Positions 1 through 20,036 of a stretch of 64,000 bases of DNA are shown here, one piece after another. A model generated the notes under the pieces. That model ran no database searches and was not told the DNA's origin. It was given only the letters and a program-made list of their open reading frames with translations. This DNA is from Dirofilaria immitis. Taxonomy: Eukaryota > Nematoda > Chromadorea > Rhabditida > Onchocercidae. Positions within the stretch are counted from its first letter, which is position 1; each line of letters starts with the position of its first letter. The position numbers and the translations under genes are program-made. The stretch spans positions 1,860,001-1,924,000 of the forward strand of contig JAKNDB010000105.1 in assembly GCA_024305405.1 (NCBI GenBank), given 5' to 3'.

Positions 1-313
1 CCTGAAAAAGCTAGGATTGTATTGCTATCAAATTTTCTTCGCACTATTCAAACTTTTTTTTGAAATATTTTTTTATTTCTCAGCCGGAAAATTTGGAGCA
101 TATTTTTTCTATCTTCGAAGTTGCAGAAATATAGAAATATTAAAAATATTGACCTGATTGCTGTTGTGTACCATAGATTTGCGACAAATCCTGATTTAAA
201 TGTGTATTCAAGGTTGCATCACGTAACACATTTATTGCTGTTTTCTTGCTTAGTGAACCTGATTTGAATGGAGTGTATAGAAAGGGCTGTTTCAGATCTT
301 CACGCTAAAATAT

Positions 314-574
314 CTAAGTGAAAAGAAAATTATCGATAACGAAAGGATAAGGAATATGTTTAAGAAGTACAACCTTCTGATAGAGTAATATAACTTTCAG
401 AGAAAGTTTTTCAAGTACTTTCCAATTGTTAAACTCAAATAATTTCGAAAGATTGCTCATTTCCATGAAATTGATATAGAATCCATCACTTTCAAGCGTT
501 TCAACCCAAAATCGTGTGTTTAATAGAGTTTTTAAACTTTTAAACTCTTCCTGAGTTCCAATAACAAATGCCAT
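314..574 (-). CDS. Hypothetical ORF or exon, 86 codons
   Basis: An open frame starts at an ATG and reads MAFVIGTQEEFKSLK, then a mixed-composition stretch (TRFWVETLESDGFY, FNNWKVLEKLSLK). It looks more protein-like than most AT-rich ORFs here. A TACAG acceptor lies just upstream (about 578) and a GTTATA donor candidate follows LSLK, so it may be an internal exon of a gene continuing left of the window. It lies downstream of the multi-exon gene ending at 970 on the same strand. I recognise no family, and it could be a chance ORF. Confidence 0.22.
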   Translation of the reverse strand: MAFVIGTQEEFKSLKTLLNTRFWVETLESDGFYINFMEMSNLSKLFEFNNWKVLEKLSLKVILLYQKVVLLKHIPYPFVIDNFLFT

Positions 575-969
575 TAATTCTGTATGAAGTGGAAAGACTT
601 ATTTTCTAGTCTGATAGGCACTAAAGAGTAAAATTCGTCTCAGTTTCTATTCTTTCCGGAGAGATGTAACTTAGATTTATTCATGGGGCTCCAAAAAATT
701 TCCAGATATTTTCTAACCAAGCTTTCTTTTAGTGCGTACATGGTTGTATATTAATTATTTTTTTTCTCGAACTTAGTTAATTTCGCTATTATTATAACCT
801 TAAATCACTGAGGGTCATATTAAATATTTGGCTAATTCAAACACCTTTCTACCGATATTCTTCAGTGAATTCACTCCTTTGGTCATACTGATTTTATTTC
901 TGATCATTTCAGTATAGTCATTATTAAATTACAGTAACGTCTAATGGAAATTCACGACGATGTAAATGT

Positions 970-3900
970 TTAGAAACGTACACTTTCTTGCATTTGCTTG
1001 GACCAAGCTTCACTAATTCCATGTTTCTTCTTCGGTAAAAATTGTCGACTAACAGTTGTTACTTCGGGTCGCTTCTGTGTTTGCTCATCATTTTTAACGA
1101 AATTTGTCGACCAAAATTGATTTCGATTCCCTTTCCGATTTTATGATCTTTCGGAGCTATTTCCGGTGTTGTTTCTGGTGTAACTTTAGATGCCATTACT
1201 GTGACGCTTTCATCTGCAGAATATAATATTTTCTTTGTAAGACAACAACATCAAACATGAAATAATGCAGAATAAATTTGAATTTGTAATAATAGAGTGA
1301 GAAATATGTCATTATTATATCATGTGACGTTTCTATTCATACAAGTAATGCCTGCAGAAAAGGAAATAATTTCTAATTTTTTAACTTAACATTTATCTTT
1401 GCTACAATATCGATCATAAAAAATATAGAAATTTTGCTCATAAAAAAGGAAATGTACGAGCAAATAAGTCCATTAAAAGTTAAAAGTTGATGAGAAGCCT
1501 TGTTTGGAAGATTAGAGAACTGTTTTCATTTATGACTGATTTAAGAAGTAGTAAGGCAGATGAATGTAATAGAGATAAATCCTTTTCATCATATTCCCTT
1601 ATTTCTAGACCAAGTAAAATTTCATTTATTTAGACGAGAAATAATATTTTCTATTTCTTCTCGCTAACTCCGAAAAAAATTTTACTGCTTTTAATTTTCC
1701 AGATAAAATATTTTTTAACTTTTAAATGAAGAAATGAGTTTATCAACTATATTAAATTAAACCATCACAGTAGTATACTTATAAGGATACAATGGGAAGA
1801 TATTTTTCTTTTTCTCTTCCATCGTTATGTAAAAAGATAGCGAGTATTTTTTTTTTTTTTTTAAATCACAAAGCTATATCAAAAAAAAGTGAAAAATAGA
1901 TGATTAATTATAGTTATTCATATTATTACTTATTTTCTGAATTTCAAAGTTGTAATTGACATATAGTATCATATTTGACCATGATATGAAAAGCTGAAAG
2001 TTTTGAGAATATCATTTATATATCGATTAGAAATAAGATCACTTTTTAATTAGCGTTCTCCTAAATTGGTACTTCGAAAAATATATAAATAGGAGCTGAG
2101 TTGGTAACGATTAGAAGGAACGATAATATTGGAAGTTAGGCGATTGTTGTAAAGATGCGTTTCCATGTAAATTGATTCAATTCAATCTTCATAAATTCTC
2201 TTAACAAGCGTTCTTTATTTCATTTCCATGTCTACTATGATTGCTTCATATTTTCATTGTTCTTTTGATTTCTTACATAACTGTATTATTCAGAAGGCCA
2301 TATTGGAAGCCATATACAAAAGAATTCCATCACTAATTTGGGTCATCTGCCACAACAAGCATAGACTTTGATAACTGGTAGGCATTAAAACAGTGCGATA
2401 TTTGTTCATTTCTTGAGGAGAAGGCATTTTTTCGAAATCACCTTGAAATTCCAACATTTTGTGTAAAATCATTAGCTGATCACTTAAAAATTTATTTAAT
2501 TCATCATTAGAGCTGATACTTGGAATTCATTAAAACAAATTAGCAAAATTTAGAGATTGAAAAAGGTGCGGCGGATACAGAAGAAATATGAAACTTGAAA
2601 ACAGGCGGATACCTGATTTTCATGTAAATATTGGGTTATCAGGACGAATTGACGAGATTTTACAAACTACGAATTATTTCTGGAATTCAATTGACACCAA
2701 ATTTTCTTTTCTCAAGAATTAACTAATCTATACGATTCCAGATGGAACTAGTTTCTCTTTCATGGCTAAAAACAATGCAGTTTTAAAAATCCACTTCAGT
2801 CGGTCCGATATTAATTTATTAATTATGGTAATCATATTACTCCTTTCCGATATCAGTGTTTTATTTTGTATCCATTTTTTTAAGTATTTTCAAGAGCAAC
2901 AAAAATTTATGTAATGAGAAATTCTTTTGGTACTTCGTCTCATCAAAAGTTGTGGCATAATTTTCTGGTATTCATCTCCATCACTAATTAATATTGATGT
3001 ATGTTTTGTATCAGAGATTTACAATAAAAAACTAAAAGTATTTGGATTGATAGTAGAAAAAATAAGACACAGTGATAAAGTAGAGTGATGGAAAATATGT
3101 CATGATAATAAATTGTGTAAAAAGTTCCAAAATAAAGTAGTGCGTATTTTCGTTTACTTCAGTGGCTTATCTCTTAATAAGTTGTTCATTCTTCTTAAGG
3201 TTGGAGACGTAAAACTAATTTGATGAGATCGCTAATAGTAAAGATGAATATTTGCATTTGGTCTTCAAAATATCGCCACTATTCATTCATTTCTTCAGAA
3301 AAGCACTTTTAACAGAAAAATCAAAAATGTTAAGATGAAAATGGCTAAATGGAATAAATGCATGCTCAGATATAATATTTTAAAAATTGCAAAATATTAG
3401 TGTTATTGCTTTGAAATTAGTGTTATTTACTGCATGCATATTTCTTCTACCTGAAGAATATCAGCGGCATCAATATCAAAAATCATTGAAAAAACCAGAA
3501 TCGCAAGTAATTAATTTAAATTTTAAACGATATTTAAGAGTTAACCAATTTTTCGAGACATTATTCTGTTTCCTTTTTACATAAGCGACGTAATATTCCA
3601 TTATTTTTACGGTGAACGAAAATAAACCCAAGTGAAAATCGATTCGGTCATATTTAAAAAAAAAAATTTGGATTATATTCGAATCGATTAGTTTCTCTAC
3701 AAGAATGTAAGAGACTGCCACCATGTTGTGATTGATGATTTTGGTGAATGGCAGGTAAATTTTGTTTTAAAATAGATGAAAAATGAAATGAAATAAATAT
3801 TTCGGAGTTTAACAGCAAAATTTTTCATCTGCAACTATTTTTCGATATTTTTCTCCAAATTTACTGAAAAATTTTATCGTTTTGTTTATAAATAATAAAC

Positions 3901-5544
3901 TCGTTTCCTTATAGTTGATAACAGCAAATTCTCTAATCGAATGCTTGATATTTTGGATTCCAATGGACATAGGTGATACCACAAAGAAGTAAGTGATAAA
4001 AGAATTGTTTGCAATCAAAATGCCTATCAAAGAATTTGTTTCAATAATAAGAAATAAATTAAAATCAAATCTGTATATCAAGTACACAACAGAATAACAT
4101 ATGTTTTGTATGTTTGTGAAATATCACACAACGAGAACCATTTTATTGACCTGAATTTCCCGTTGGTAGACGAAAGAGAGAGAATCGTAAAAGTCCCGCT
4201 ATAGAAAAATTTCAGTTCATCTTAATTCTATAAATAGTAATGGTGATGCTGATGATATTGATGACGATGAAACGATGAGAATGATGAAGATGATAGTGAC
4301 CTCGAAAGGAATTAACTAATGTACTTTTTCATCATATTAATGACTTACAATACATCCCATTGACTATCAATTCAATTCGCTACTATTTGCAAATGAAATT
4401 GTACATGGGGAGATAGTTCAACTAATGATCAATTAATTATTACTATCATTCTTTACCATTTTTCTTGTTCTTGTGGTCTCACAAGTGTTTCACTGTTTTT
4501 CATGCCAAATAAATACTTTATGGCAGTTATCTTAATGCAGACTCTCATAATGAGAACAATTATTGCAGAAGAGTGAAGGTGATAACGGTTGAATGAATCA
4601 CTCTAATAAAACTTAGACCATTTAAACTGAATATTACAAATTACTAAGAAGCAACCTAAAATAAATCGAATAATTAATTCCATGTCTGATAATACAACCT
4701 TAGCGATGGTCGCGTGGAATGAAAACCTGTTTTAATCTGTTTTCAGTTATTTTTTGAATACAAGATTTCTCGATAACATTCCAATAACAGTCAGTACCAT
4801 GCATATTTCAAATTCATTTTCTTTCTTTAGCTATGCGAATTCTCACATTTAATTATTAAAATTTTCTATCGTAGTCATTCGTTTCATTATCTTTCACATG
4901 CAAGCTGTAAAATCTTAAAGCGTATTTTTATTTTTAAAATGTTTAAAAAGATTTATGAAAAATCAAACAAATGTTATAGCATGCAATAAGGCCATTAATC
5001 AAATTCAAAAATAGGAAATAGAATATTTGAAAACTGTTATTCACAGATGAGCCAAAATAGCGAAGTAATTCATTCCTTATATAACCAAAATACATACATA
5101 AACATTTGAAGCAAAACTATTAAAATAAAGAGTGAAAATTGAGTGTCGCTTGGCTATCGAAAATTGTTAATTTTATTTGATATGGTTATGTTTCATCATC
5201 TTTTACTTGCAATTAGAACATATTCTTTGACTAATGTTTTGAGTGGCATTTTTACAATTCAAATATTATTGTAAATATCTCATCTCGATCACATTTTATG
5301 GAGGAGCAATTCCCATTAATCGATCATACAAAAGTTAAAAATAATTTTATTTCATTTTCAATTTTACTGAATAGTAAAATTGAAAATGAAATACTCCAAT
5401 AAATGTATAGTTCAAGCCTTTATTCAATAGTAATAAAACTTATTCGCTTAAAGCTATAATTACTTACTACACTCATTCGTGTTGTTCACCTATGGAATCA
5501 TACTTAGGATTCTGACTATCGTCACTATTCTTGCTCATTATCAT
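970..5544 (-). CDS. Unrecognised multi-exon gene
   Basis: A chain of exons on the minus strand. Likely first exon 5544-5490 (starts MIMSKNSDDSQNPK, ends with GTGAAC donor). Then 4726-4699 (..HATIAK), 4198-4151 (RDFYDSLSFVYQREIQ), 3565-3451 (..DIDAADILQ), 3231-3158 (RSHQISFTSPTLRRMNN..), 2983-2901 (DGDEYQKIMPQLLMRR..), 2765-2734 (MKEKLVPSGI), 2666-2613 (FVKSRQFVLITQYLHENQ), 2512-about 2334 (ends LCLLWQMTQI) and last exon 1216-970 (ends SKQMQESVRF, TAA). Many junctions agree in phase, for example CTGAA|gt joined to T|GATGGA and TTTTT|gt joined to CC|ATG. One base too many in a T run near 3478 and one too few near 1129-1134 are needed to keep frame. The 2613/2512 junction and the 5490/4726 junction do not fit in phase, so an exon is missing or an indel is present. 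I cannot name the family; there is no obvious signal peptide or membrane segment. Confidence 0.5.
5348..5393. repeat. Perfect 21-bp inverted repeat, 4-nt loop
   Basis: Bases 5348-5368 are the exact reverse complement of 5373-5393, separated by GAAT. The hairpin would be very stable for such AT-rich DNA. It lies in a long putative intron of the unrecognised gene. It may be a transposon end remnant; it is short for an animal microRNA precursor. Confidence 0.8.
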
Positions 5545-6413
5545 GGTTCTGTAATTGGTATTACTATAGCTTTTATGAATTTCATTTATTGGCTATTACC
5601 GAAACTGAACTGTAAAGAGGTAAAAACTTTGTAGTAAAATTACAGGTTTATGTCTATGGACTTGGACATTTTCTCCATATTACTGTAATTTTTGATTGTC
5701 TGTTAAGAGATGAATAGAAGAAATCTCTGAACTTTATTAGTTTTCTTTTTAAAGTTCAAATTGGCAAGATCTCACTAACTAGCAATAAATCAAATAACCA
5801 GTATGTGGAAAAAATTCGAATTGAAATTTACAGAAATCTTTCTAAAGAAATTGATGTTGAGAAGATTCTCCGAAATGTCGTATAATTGATTAAATCATAT
5901 ATATTTATTTACCGTCAATAAGTCACACATTTATTTACTTCACAACAAGTATCACGCAGTATTTGATGACTTCTTACTGCAGCTATGCATTATTTAAACA
6001 ATAAAAAAAAAAGAGTAGTTGATTTTGTTCCTTCACCATTCATAAAAGCTCGCAAAAAATCGAAATTTTTGAAAATATTATTCAACTGATAATATAAACC
6101 AACAATTTCAATAATCTTATCTTTTGAAGAATATTTATGAATTTCAAATAATTTCATAAAGTTATCACTAATAAAATGAATAATTTTTTTATAAAATATA
6201 TTTATTGGCTTCTTCCAAAAAATCATTTTTATTTCTTTAAATAAAGCTGAATGTGAATTTCAAGAATATATGAATGAAGCTTTCAATAATTACGATCTCC
6301 AATCTGTGGCATCAAAAAGGAAATATTTTATGGTGCTGAAGAGTAGACTAAATGAATTCCCTTCGACAATGTTCATCCGAGCTATCTGCCCGTTATCGTG
6401 ATGAGAGAGAAGT
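5545..6413. other. Intergenic stretch
   Basis: Between the start of the unrecognised gene and the 3' end of alpha-actinin, both on the minus strand. It holds a 78-codon minus ORF at 5990-6226 (..IIHFISDNFMKLFEIHKYS..) whose composition is plausible for protein but which has no recognisable family and no splice partner that I could find. Nothing else is evident. Confidence 0.4.
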
Positions 6414-13023
<6,610 letters not shown>

Positions 13024-16000
13024 TTTGTCTTCGATTTAAATCTTGCTCAATTCCCTTACTAACAGTGATTAGACAACTTTTCTTTTATGTATAAGTGATT
13101 AACGAACGTATAGTACGAATCATTCAAAGTTATTTTAAAATTTCAGATGAAATATTAAATGTACAAAAAAATAAGGCATGAAAATAAACGATCAGTCAGT
13201 TTGTGCATGAATGATGTGAAGTGACAATTCATGACCCGTGTTAGGTTTGTCTAGAATTTACGTCTTAAGCTTATTAGCGAATATTAAATATTATAGTGAC
13301 ATTGACGATGAAAGAAGAGAGAAGAAAGGCGACCTCAATGATAGATCAACATTTAAATGAAAAGAACAAAGAATGAGACGATAGTAATATCAAATTAATT
13401 TCAACCTAATAATCTGGTCTCCATCATTTATCATTTATTCTTTCTTCCAAACAACTTGACATATTATTAATCGAAATAAATCCAAAAATTTGAAATTTGG
13501 CCACATCTTTAATTAAATCAGCAAATAATATAGGCGCAAAAATCCTCAATATCATCAATTGAACATAATTATCACTGAAGTTGTTTGGAACTGAAAATAG
13601 CAGCAAAACCATATAACACTTCGGACATTTACATTTGGACTCTCAACCCACTGTTAATCTTCTGCTAGTTGCGCAGCGCATTCTCTTATCACATAATATT
13701 TGTGGTGCGTTCGTTAATTAGGCCACTACAAATAATATTTGTTCTGTGATAACTTTCGCAATATTTCCTGAAGGAAATAATAAGTAAAATAATACTCAAT
13801 TAAGTGATTTCATTGATTGATTGAGTTATCTTTCGCTCCTTCTCTTTCTTATTAATTTCTTCCATTTATAATCGATTAGTAATTTGTTGAATTTCATCAT
13901 AAATTCATTGAATAAATAAATTTTGATAACATTTGAGACGAAGAAGAATTCGTTAGCAATTTTCTTCAATAATCTTTGCAGTAAACTATGAAATTTTGTC
14001 ATCGCAACTGTTTTCTCTCTTTTATACTTTTTGGTCATTCTATTGAGTCAAAAAATGATTTTTACTTTTGCCACTTTTTTATTCTATAGTTTCCATGTCC
14101 TTCTTCGCAAGCAAGTACTGCTTTACTAACATCACTGATAACTAAATATCGATCAGTTATGGTCACTACAAGATGGAGAGTAGAAAAATGAGGTTGCCTT
14201 CCATGTACTGCCTAAGGAAGAGATGATGAACTATGTAGATAACTATCGGATCAAAGGAATGATAAGGAAGCGGAATGAGTGCTTCCTTGAATATGTTCAG
14301 TTGAGAAGGAAATAGCGAAAGTTGAAATCATCACGAATGAAAAAGAAGATGAGAATATTGATGTATTTCCACTATCACTGCATGTATCAATAGACTTTCA
14401 TAGTTTTTCAAGCAACTTATAGAATGCATGCAGACATTACATTATCATATAATCCAAATCATGTTCACATATGGTTTGCAATTTGCATAATGCAAGAAAT
14501 GAATGAATGGAAAAAGACTATCTTCGATGAAATAAATATTCTAAGAGTAAGCAAACAACCAAAGTTTGTCGGAAAATGGGAAATTTTTGTAGCATAAGTA
14601 GGGCTTAATTCTTGGACATTTAATAGAAAGACATTATGATTAATTTTGAGCACTGACTGAGGCTAAAATGAATTTAATTAGACAAACTTTGAATACTAAT
14701 AAACAAAGAAAGAAATAACATACAAAAACATATACACATATACATGTCAATTAAAGAAAATAAAAATGCGCAGTTGACTTACGTGTCACTAACGGAGAGA
14801 ATGGTTACATAACGGTCATCTTGACAAATGTTCTGAGCGGAACCTCAAACTGGCCAGTAGAAGTAGAGAGTAACTTATTCTGTTATACAGATTTAAGTGA
14901 ATTTAACTGTAATTATTGGGACGGATTGTTCATCTTAGTTAGCACTCTGCTTCATAGATACTTGTCGGATGTCAATGTTGTGTGTCGAATAGCTTCTTTT
15001 TCATTCTTAACAGCAATGCTCAAATAACCAGCATATATTTTATTGACACCTATGGATTATCTGTCTATTCACGTATGAATGGATCACCAAATTTGTGACA
15101 TCTTAAGCATCAAGTAATTTTGATGAAAACGTTCAAGTAATCTTACTAAAATTTCTACTGGTGTGTACTAAATTTGAGAAGCAAAAAATAAAAACTGGCA
15201 AAGTATATATACAGCAAAATAGATATATCTTCTGGACGCTAACAGGAGTCAGATCGGGATGAATGAATGGATGTGCTCCTGTTGAGATATCTTGTCCGGA
15301 CACATAACATATGTATTATTACAACTTGCACTAAGTTTGTTTGAGGAGATTGATGCAGGTGAAGTTGGTTAGGATGGGAAGAATGATGGAGAAATAAAAA
15401 GGAGGAAAAGAAAAGTTAGAACAGAAATTTGTTTGAAAGCAAGAAATGGAGGGAGTATACATTACGAAACTATCTCAAGGAAGGATATGGAAAGTTGTGG
15501 AAGAAGGATGGCAACTTTCTGATTCAGCTGCTCCTTCTCGCATTGTTGAAAAGAAACAGCGTTTGAAATATATGCCTGCATTATATCATTTTACATTTCT
15601 TGCAGAATTTCTGGTACTTTTTGCTGAGCGGAAATGAGCAACCACAAACAGAACAGATAGAAATATACGAAAAGCATCGATCAACCGTTCCATTCATTTT
15701 TTCCGTTCTTCTCAAACATTCATCTCATTTCATCTTCTATTTTAAACAGAAAAATGTGTATTTTGTTATCAAAATAAATAGCAAATAAGCAAACAAGAGG
15801 ATAGATTTTCTCTTGCTTATACTATATCATTCCAAGTAATACTAAATATTATGTTCAATGAATATCATCACAATGCTGAATTCTTTCTGAACCTTCTAAA
15901 TTTTGATTACATTTGATAAGCGGAGTTAATTTTAATTTCCTCATTTTCAAAAATATAAGTTTTTCGAAAAAAATTAACTTTTTGGTCTTTCCTTGACTTA

Positions 16001-18912
16001 AAGTATTAAATTACATTATGTTAGGTCAGCCGACATATATATTTGTACATATTTTCTATTTGGAGCACAAAATCATAAATAATTAAACCAAAAGTTATTG
16101 AAATTGGAAAGTAAACTTTTACAGCAGCACATAAGTCATTGATCAACAATAATGGCTAAATAATAATGAACCATAAATTCAGCAAACAATATTTCTCTTT
16201 TAAAGTTAAAGTAGAGACTTCTTTACGAAGCAGAAAATCAGTGAATAATATTTCTCCTCTGAGAGATCATGTTAAGATAAAAATCGCAAAAATTAATTTT
16301 TTTAAAAAACCTGGTCAGTATTTCTCTCTTTTAAAATCATAAAAATTGCAAAAGATACATCTATGCAGTCCGAAAATGATTGATTCGAAAGCAATAGGCT
16401 ACTTTTTTAGGTTTGTTTCAAAGTTATGATTTAGAAATTTAAAACATTTTTTGACATTTGAAGTTCGAGATTTTGATAAGCAAGAAAAAACTATTGATCC
16501 ACTTTAAGGTATTCTTCAAAATGGAAGGTGTCGTTGAAGATAATTTTTTGAAAACAAAAATATTCGAAATAGATAAAATTTAATCTAAATTCAAATGGAG
16601 GATGAAAAATAACATTTTACAACATGATGGCCATAAACGTTAGATATGGGGAAGAAAAATAGAGGAGAAAATTCGGATACGATAGCACCAATGCATTTTG
16701 TACAAAAATTAGAATTGCTGTCTTACAGATAAATTCGCGACAAATTGAATCATCGCTAAAATACAACCGGTTTATCAAACTGATAGATTAATCGCTTCTT
16801 TACGATCATTCCATGGACTATCAGACGTTTTGAATCTAAGGAAAAATAAGTATTTATTAAGAAAAAACTTCTTATCTCACTTATTTTCTCTTCTCCTCAA
16901 TCAGATAAGAAGGTAATTCTAATATGGTCATATATTTGTAAGAGACTATTGATGTCAAATGTTTATCATGTCAAATTTCTTCATCTAGAATTAACTAAGA
17001 AAAATAACATGACATATTTATTGTTTTTATCACTTCCTATATGGCATATCATTCGCAGTATTCAAATGAATTCTTATCATTTCAATTGATATCATTATAG
17101 ATAAGTCCGTGAAGGTTATAGAATAAGAATTAAATATAAAAAATGATAATTGACTAGATGAAAAAGGCATATTTATTAAATATGTTGAAAGATGCGAAAT
17201 CTTTTTGAAGAAATCAAATCTAAATAGAATGATTAAAGATCAGAAATCGATTGAAAAAGAGGTGCTCCATCCTCAACCATTTAAAATAATGAATTTATGC
17301 AAGACTTAAAAAAGCACTGTCCGTAATTTTGATTAATCTTTAAATACATACGGAAAAGATTTTAAGATTTCTTAACCAAGAGAAGGCCCCAGTTTAAAAT
17401 TGACATATATATATATGTATATGTAAGATAGACGAACCATAAAACCAAAGATCATTAAGTTACACCAGTCCGATTACGTTCAAGTTATTGATATGCAATT
17501 ATGTATGGTTTTTTGTTTATTTCTGAACAATTACTGAGACTATTTCATAAATACTATTCATGATTACTTTGATAACCAGTTGATAACATTTTGCGATAGA
17601 AGTTTCTTTTCTTCATTTGCATTAGTTAATAACTCCGAAGATTGAAGGAAAAAATTCACAAATAAGTTGTAAGATTCTGGATAGCATCTCTGAACTGAAG
17701 GAATTCGAATCCTCAATTCATTACCCAAGATGTTCACAGTGTTATGCAAATTACTACAGTATCAATCTTCGAGACGTTATAGTTGTGATTACTCATCAAC
17801 TTATACTTAATTCATTTTTTTGCAATTATTAGTTACAATGACTTTTGCCATTCATGGACACTTTTCTTTCATTAATATTGGTGAATATTGTTATTAAGAG
17901 GATTTGATTACTACTTGTTTCAGATGCTCCTACACCACTCATTTAATCTTATCTTATTCTTCTTCTTGATAGAAGCACTACATTCTGAATTGATGAAAGC
18001 ACTACTTACCATGACTCCGCTGGAAGTGATTTCCACAAAGTGAAATTTTCAGTATAATCCAAATATTTACAATTTTGTTACATTCAAATAATTTACACTA
18101 AATAAGCAGTCAGAATTTGTAAAAATATATGTAATTGATGGTTGCTAACATATTAAACAGCGTTTCTTCCAGGTAGATATAGATTACTTTCAGGTAATTA
18201 TAATAAGTAGAAATTATCGAATCAACAATTTTCTTGCTCCTTTAGCTATTCTTGATGGAAAATAGGAGCATTTAGTACAGTAGCTTGAATAGACTATTGG
18301 AGTAGGCTGTAAAGTTGATGAGAGATGAAGGCAGAGGCTATTTAGTTGGCAAAGAATGCTGAAATTTCAATTTCTTTTTTCTTTTGATGCGCATCGCTTG
18401 GAAAAGATTTTATTCCTGCCAACAATTCATCGTAATATTAATCATTTTCTCTTTCCTTCTTTTTTTCTACATTGCTTGTCGAAGAGATTACAAATTACCT
18501 ACTTATTTGTATTGTATATCGAATATGAACCTATTAGAAGAAGACATCGAAACTTGTGAGTTAAAGATTTAAAGAAATGCATTGATCAATGTATTAAAAT
18601 TTCATAAAAGTAAACATTTGAGAGTTGAGCAATTTTGAAGATATTTTGATCTGCTATATCAACAATGCTATTTGTTTGCTTCGTGATTCTCAGAAGCAGC
18701 TATACCAACAGGAAATTTTTTTGACAAAAGTATTCTGATGATTTTTAACAAGCCACAGCTTATACTTATGAGAACGTCGAGTCTGTTGATTGACACTGCT
18801 ACAGATATACAAATTAAAATTCTTTTTAGAAGTGTAAACAATAAGCACCGTTTTAAATTTTATGAACAGATTTTTTAGCGTTTGAATCTGCTTACTAACG
18901 ATTCTTTGATTA

Positions 18913-19148
18913 GAAAATATGCAGTTCTTCTACTAATAAACCTCAGGAAATAATAAATAAAATGGGAAAAAATGAAAAACAACAAGAAAATTTTTTAAAT
19001 TGTAATTTGTCAGCAAGGAAATAAGCAAAAAAATCAAATGAACTGCACTGATTAAAATTCAACTTTTATCTTTATGAGATTTAAACTTTCGATTTTTTCT
19101 ATTCACTATTTCCCAAAGTTTATTTGTAGAAGAACTGCATATTTTTGA
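18913..19148. repeat. Foldback / MITE-like inverted repeat
   Basis: Arms of about 28 bp at 18913-18941 and about 19120-19148 (sharing the core ATATGCAGTTCTTCTAC in inverted orientation, one mismatch in the core region) enclose about 180 bp. Weaker inverted similarity continues inward (GGAAATAATAAATA against GGAAATAGTGAATA). This fits a small non-autonomous DNA element; no target duplication was seen. Confidence 0.65.
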
Positions 19149-19876
19149 TATAGCACTAAAAATCATATTTCAGGCGGTTTTTACGAAACGATATTACTAA
19201 ACCTGTCATGTGTGTAAATTAGTACAGAAGCAAACATGTTATTAAAATATTTAATAAAAAACATGTATTTCGATGATTTCGATGAAATTCTTTAAAATAC
19301 AGGTTCTATAAATGATTCAATCTTTATTGATCAATCATATCAATCAATGGCGATTGCATGAACAATTCATGTATAAAAATCCGAAATATTTAAATTCCAT
19401 CTGCTAGAAAAATAGTATTAAATTCAATTAAGAATAAATGTTACTTCAATATCTCGGTCATACTCATTGTTTCTCTTAAGCAGTCTCCTAAAAAAATATT
19501 AGTTTCTTATTTAGCGTTGATTAGATTTCCTCATGGATGATTAGATTTAAATTCTATATAGGACTTTAGGGATTGATAATAAAAAAATCCATTTAATGGC
19601 AGCAGAAATTGTTATTTGATTTTTAAAGGAGAGATTAAATCATAGCAAACTGATTAAATGAAAGCGCTAAAACACGTTAATCACTAATTCGCCAAGCCTT
19701 AGTTATTTGCTGAATGAAATTTGCTTTTTTTTTAAATTAAAAAATATAAATTTGAAAATCGTTACTTTTACATATTATTTTGGTTTTTTTTTAAATATAA
19801 AAAATATTTCTTAAGGTATAAATTTTTCGGAAATACAAATATCATAAGCATGTTAGTTGTAATAAAATTGATTGAA

Positions 19877-19928
19877 TTCGTAAAAATACATTAAAAGTTT
19901 TGCAAGATTTTTAATGTATATTTACGAA
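19877..19928. repeat. Hairpin, 20-bp arms
   Basis: Arms 19877-19896 and 19909-19928 are reverse complements with one mismatch, with a 12-nt loop. AT-rich and within the gene-poor stretch. Confidence 0.75.
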
Positions 19929-19990
19929 TCTAACTAATTTTAAAATCAGAACCAATTATATATTGTAATAAAATTGAAAAAAATTTGAAT

Positions 19991-20036
19991 TTTGAATTAA
20001 AAAAATGTTCTAATTTGAATTAAAAAAATGTTCTAA
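19991..20036. repeat. Two-copy 22-bp tandem repeat
   Basis: The unit TTTGAATTAAAAAAATGTTC plus TA occurs twice in tandem with a 22-bp period. Confidence 0.85.
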
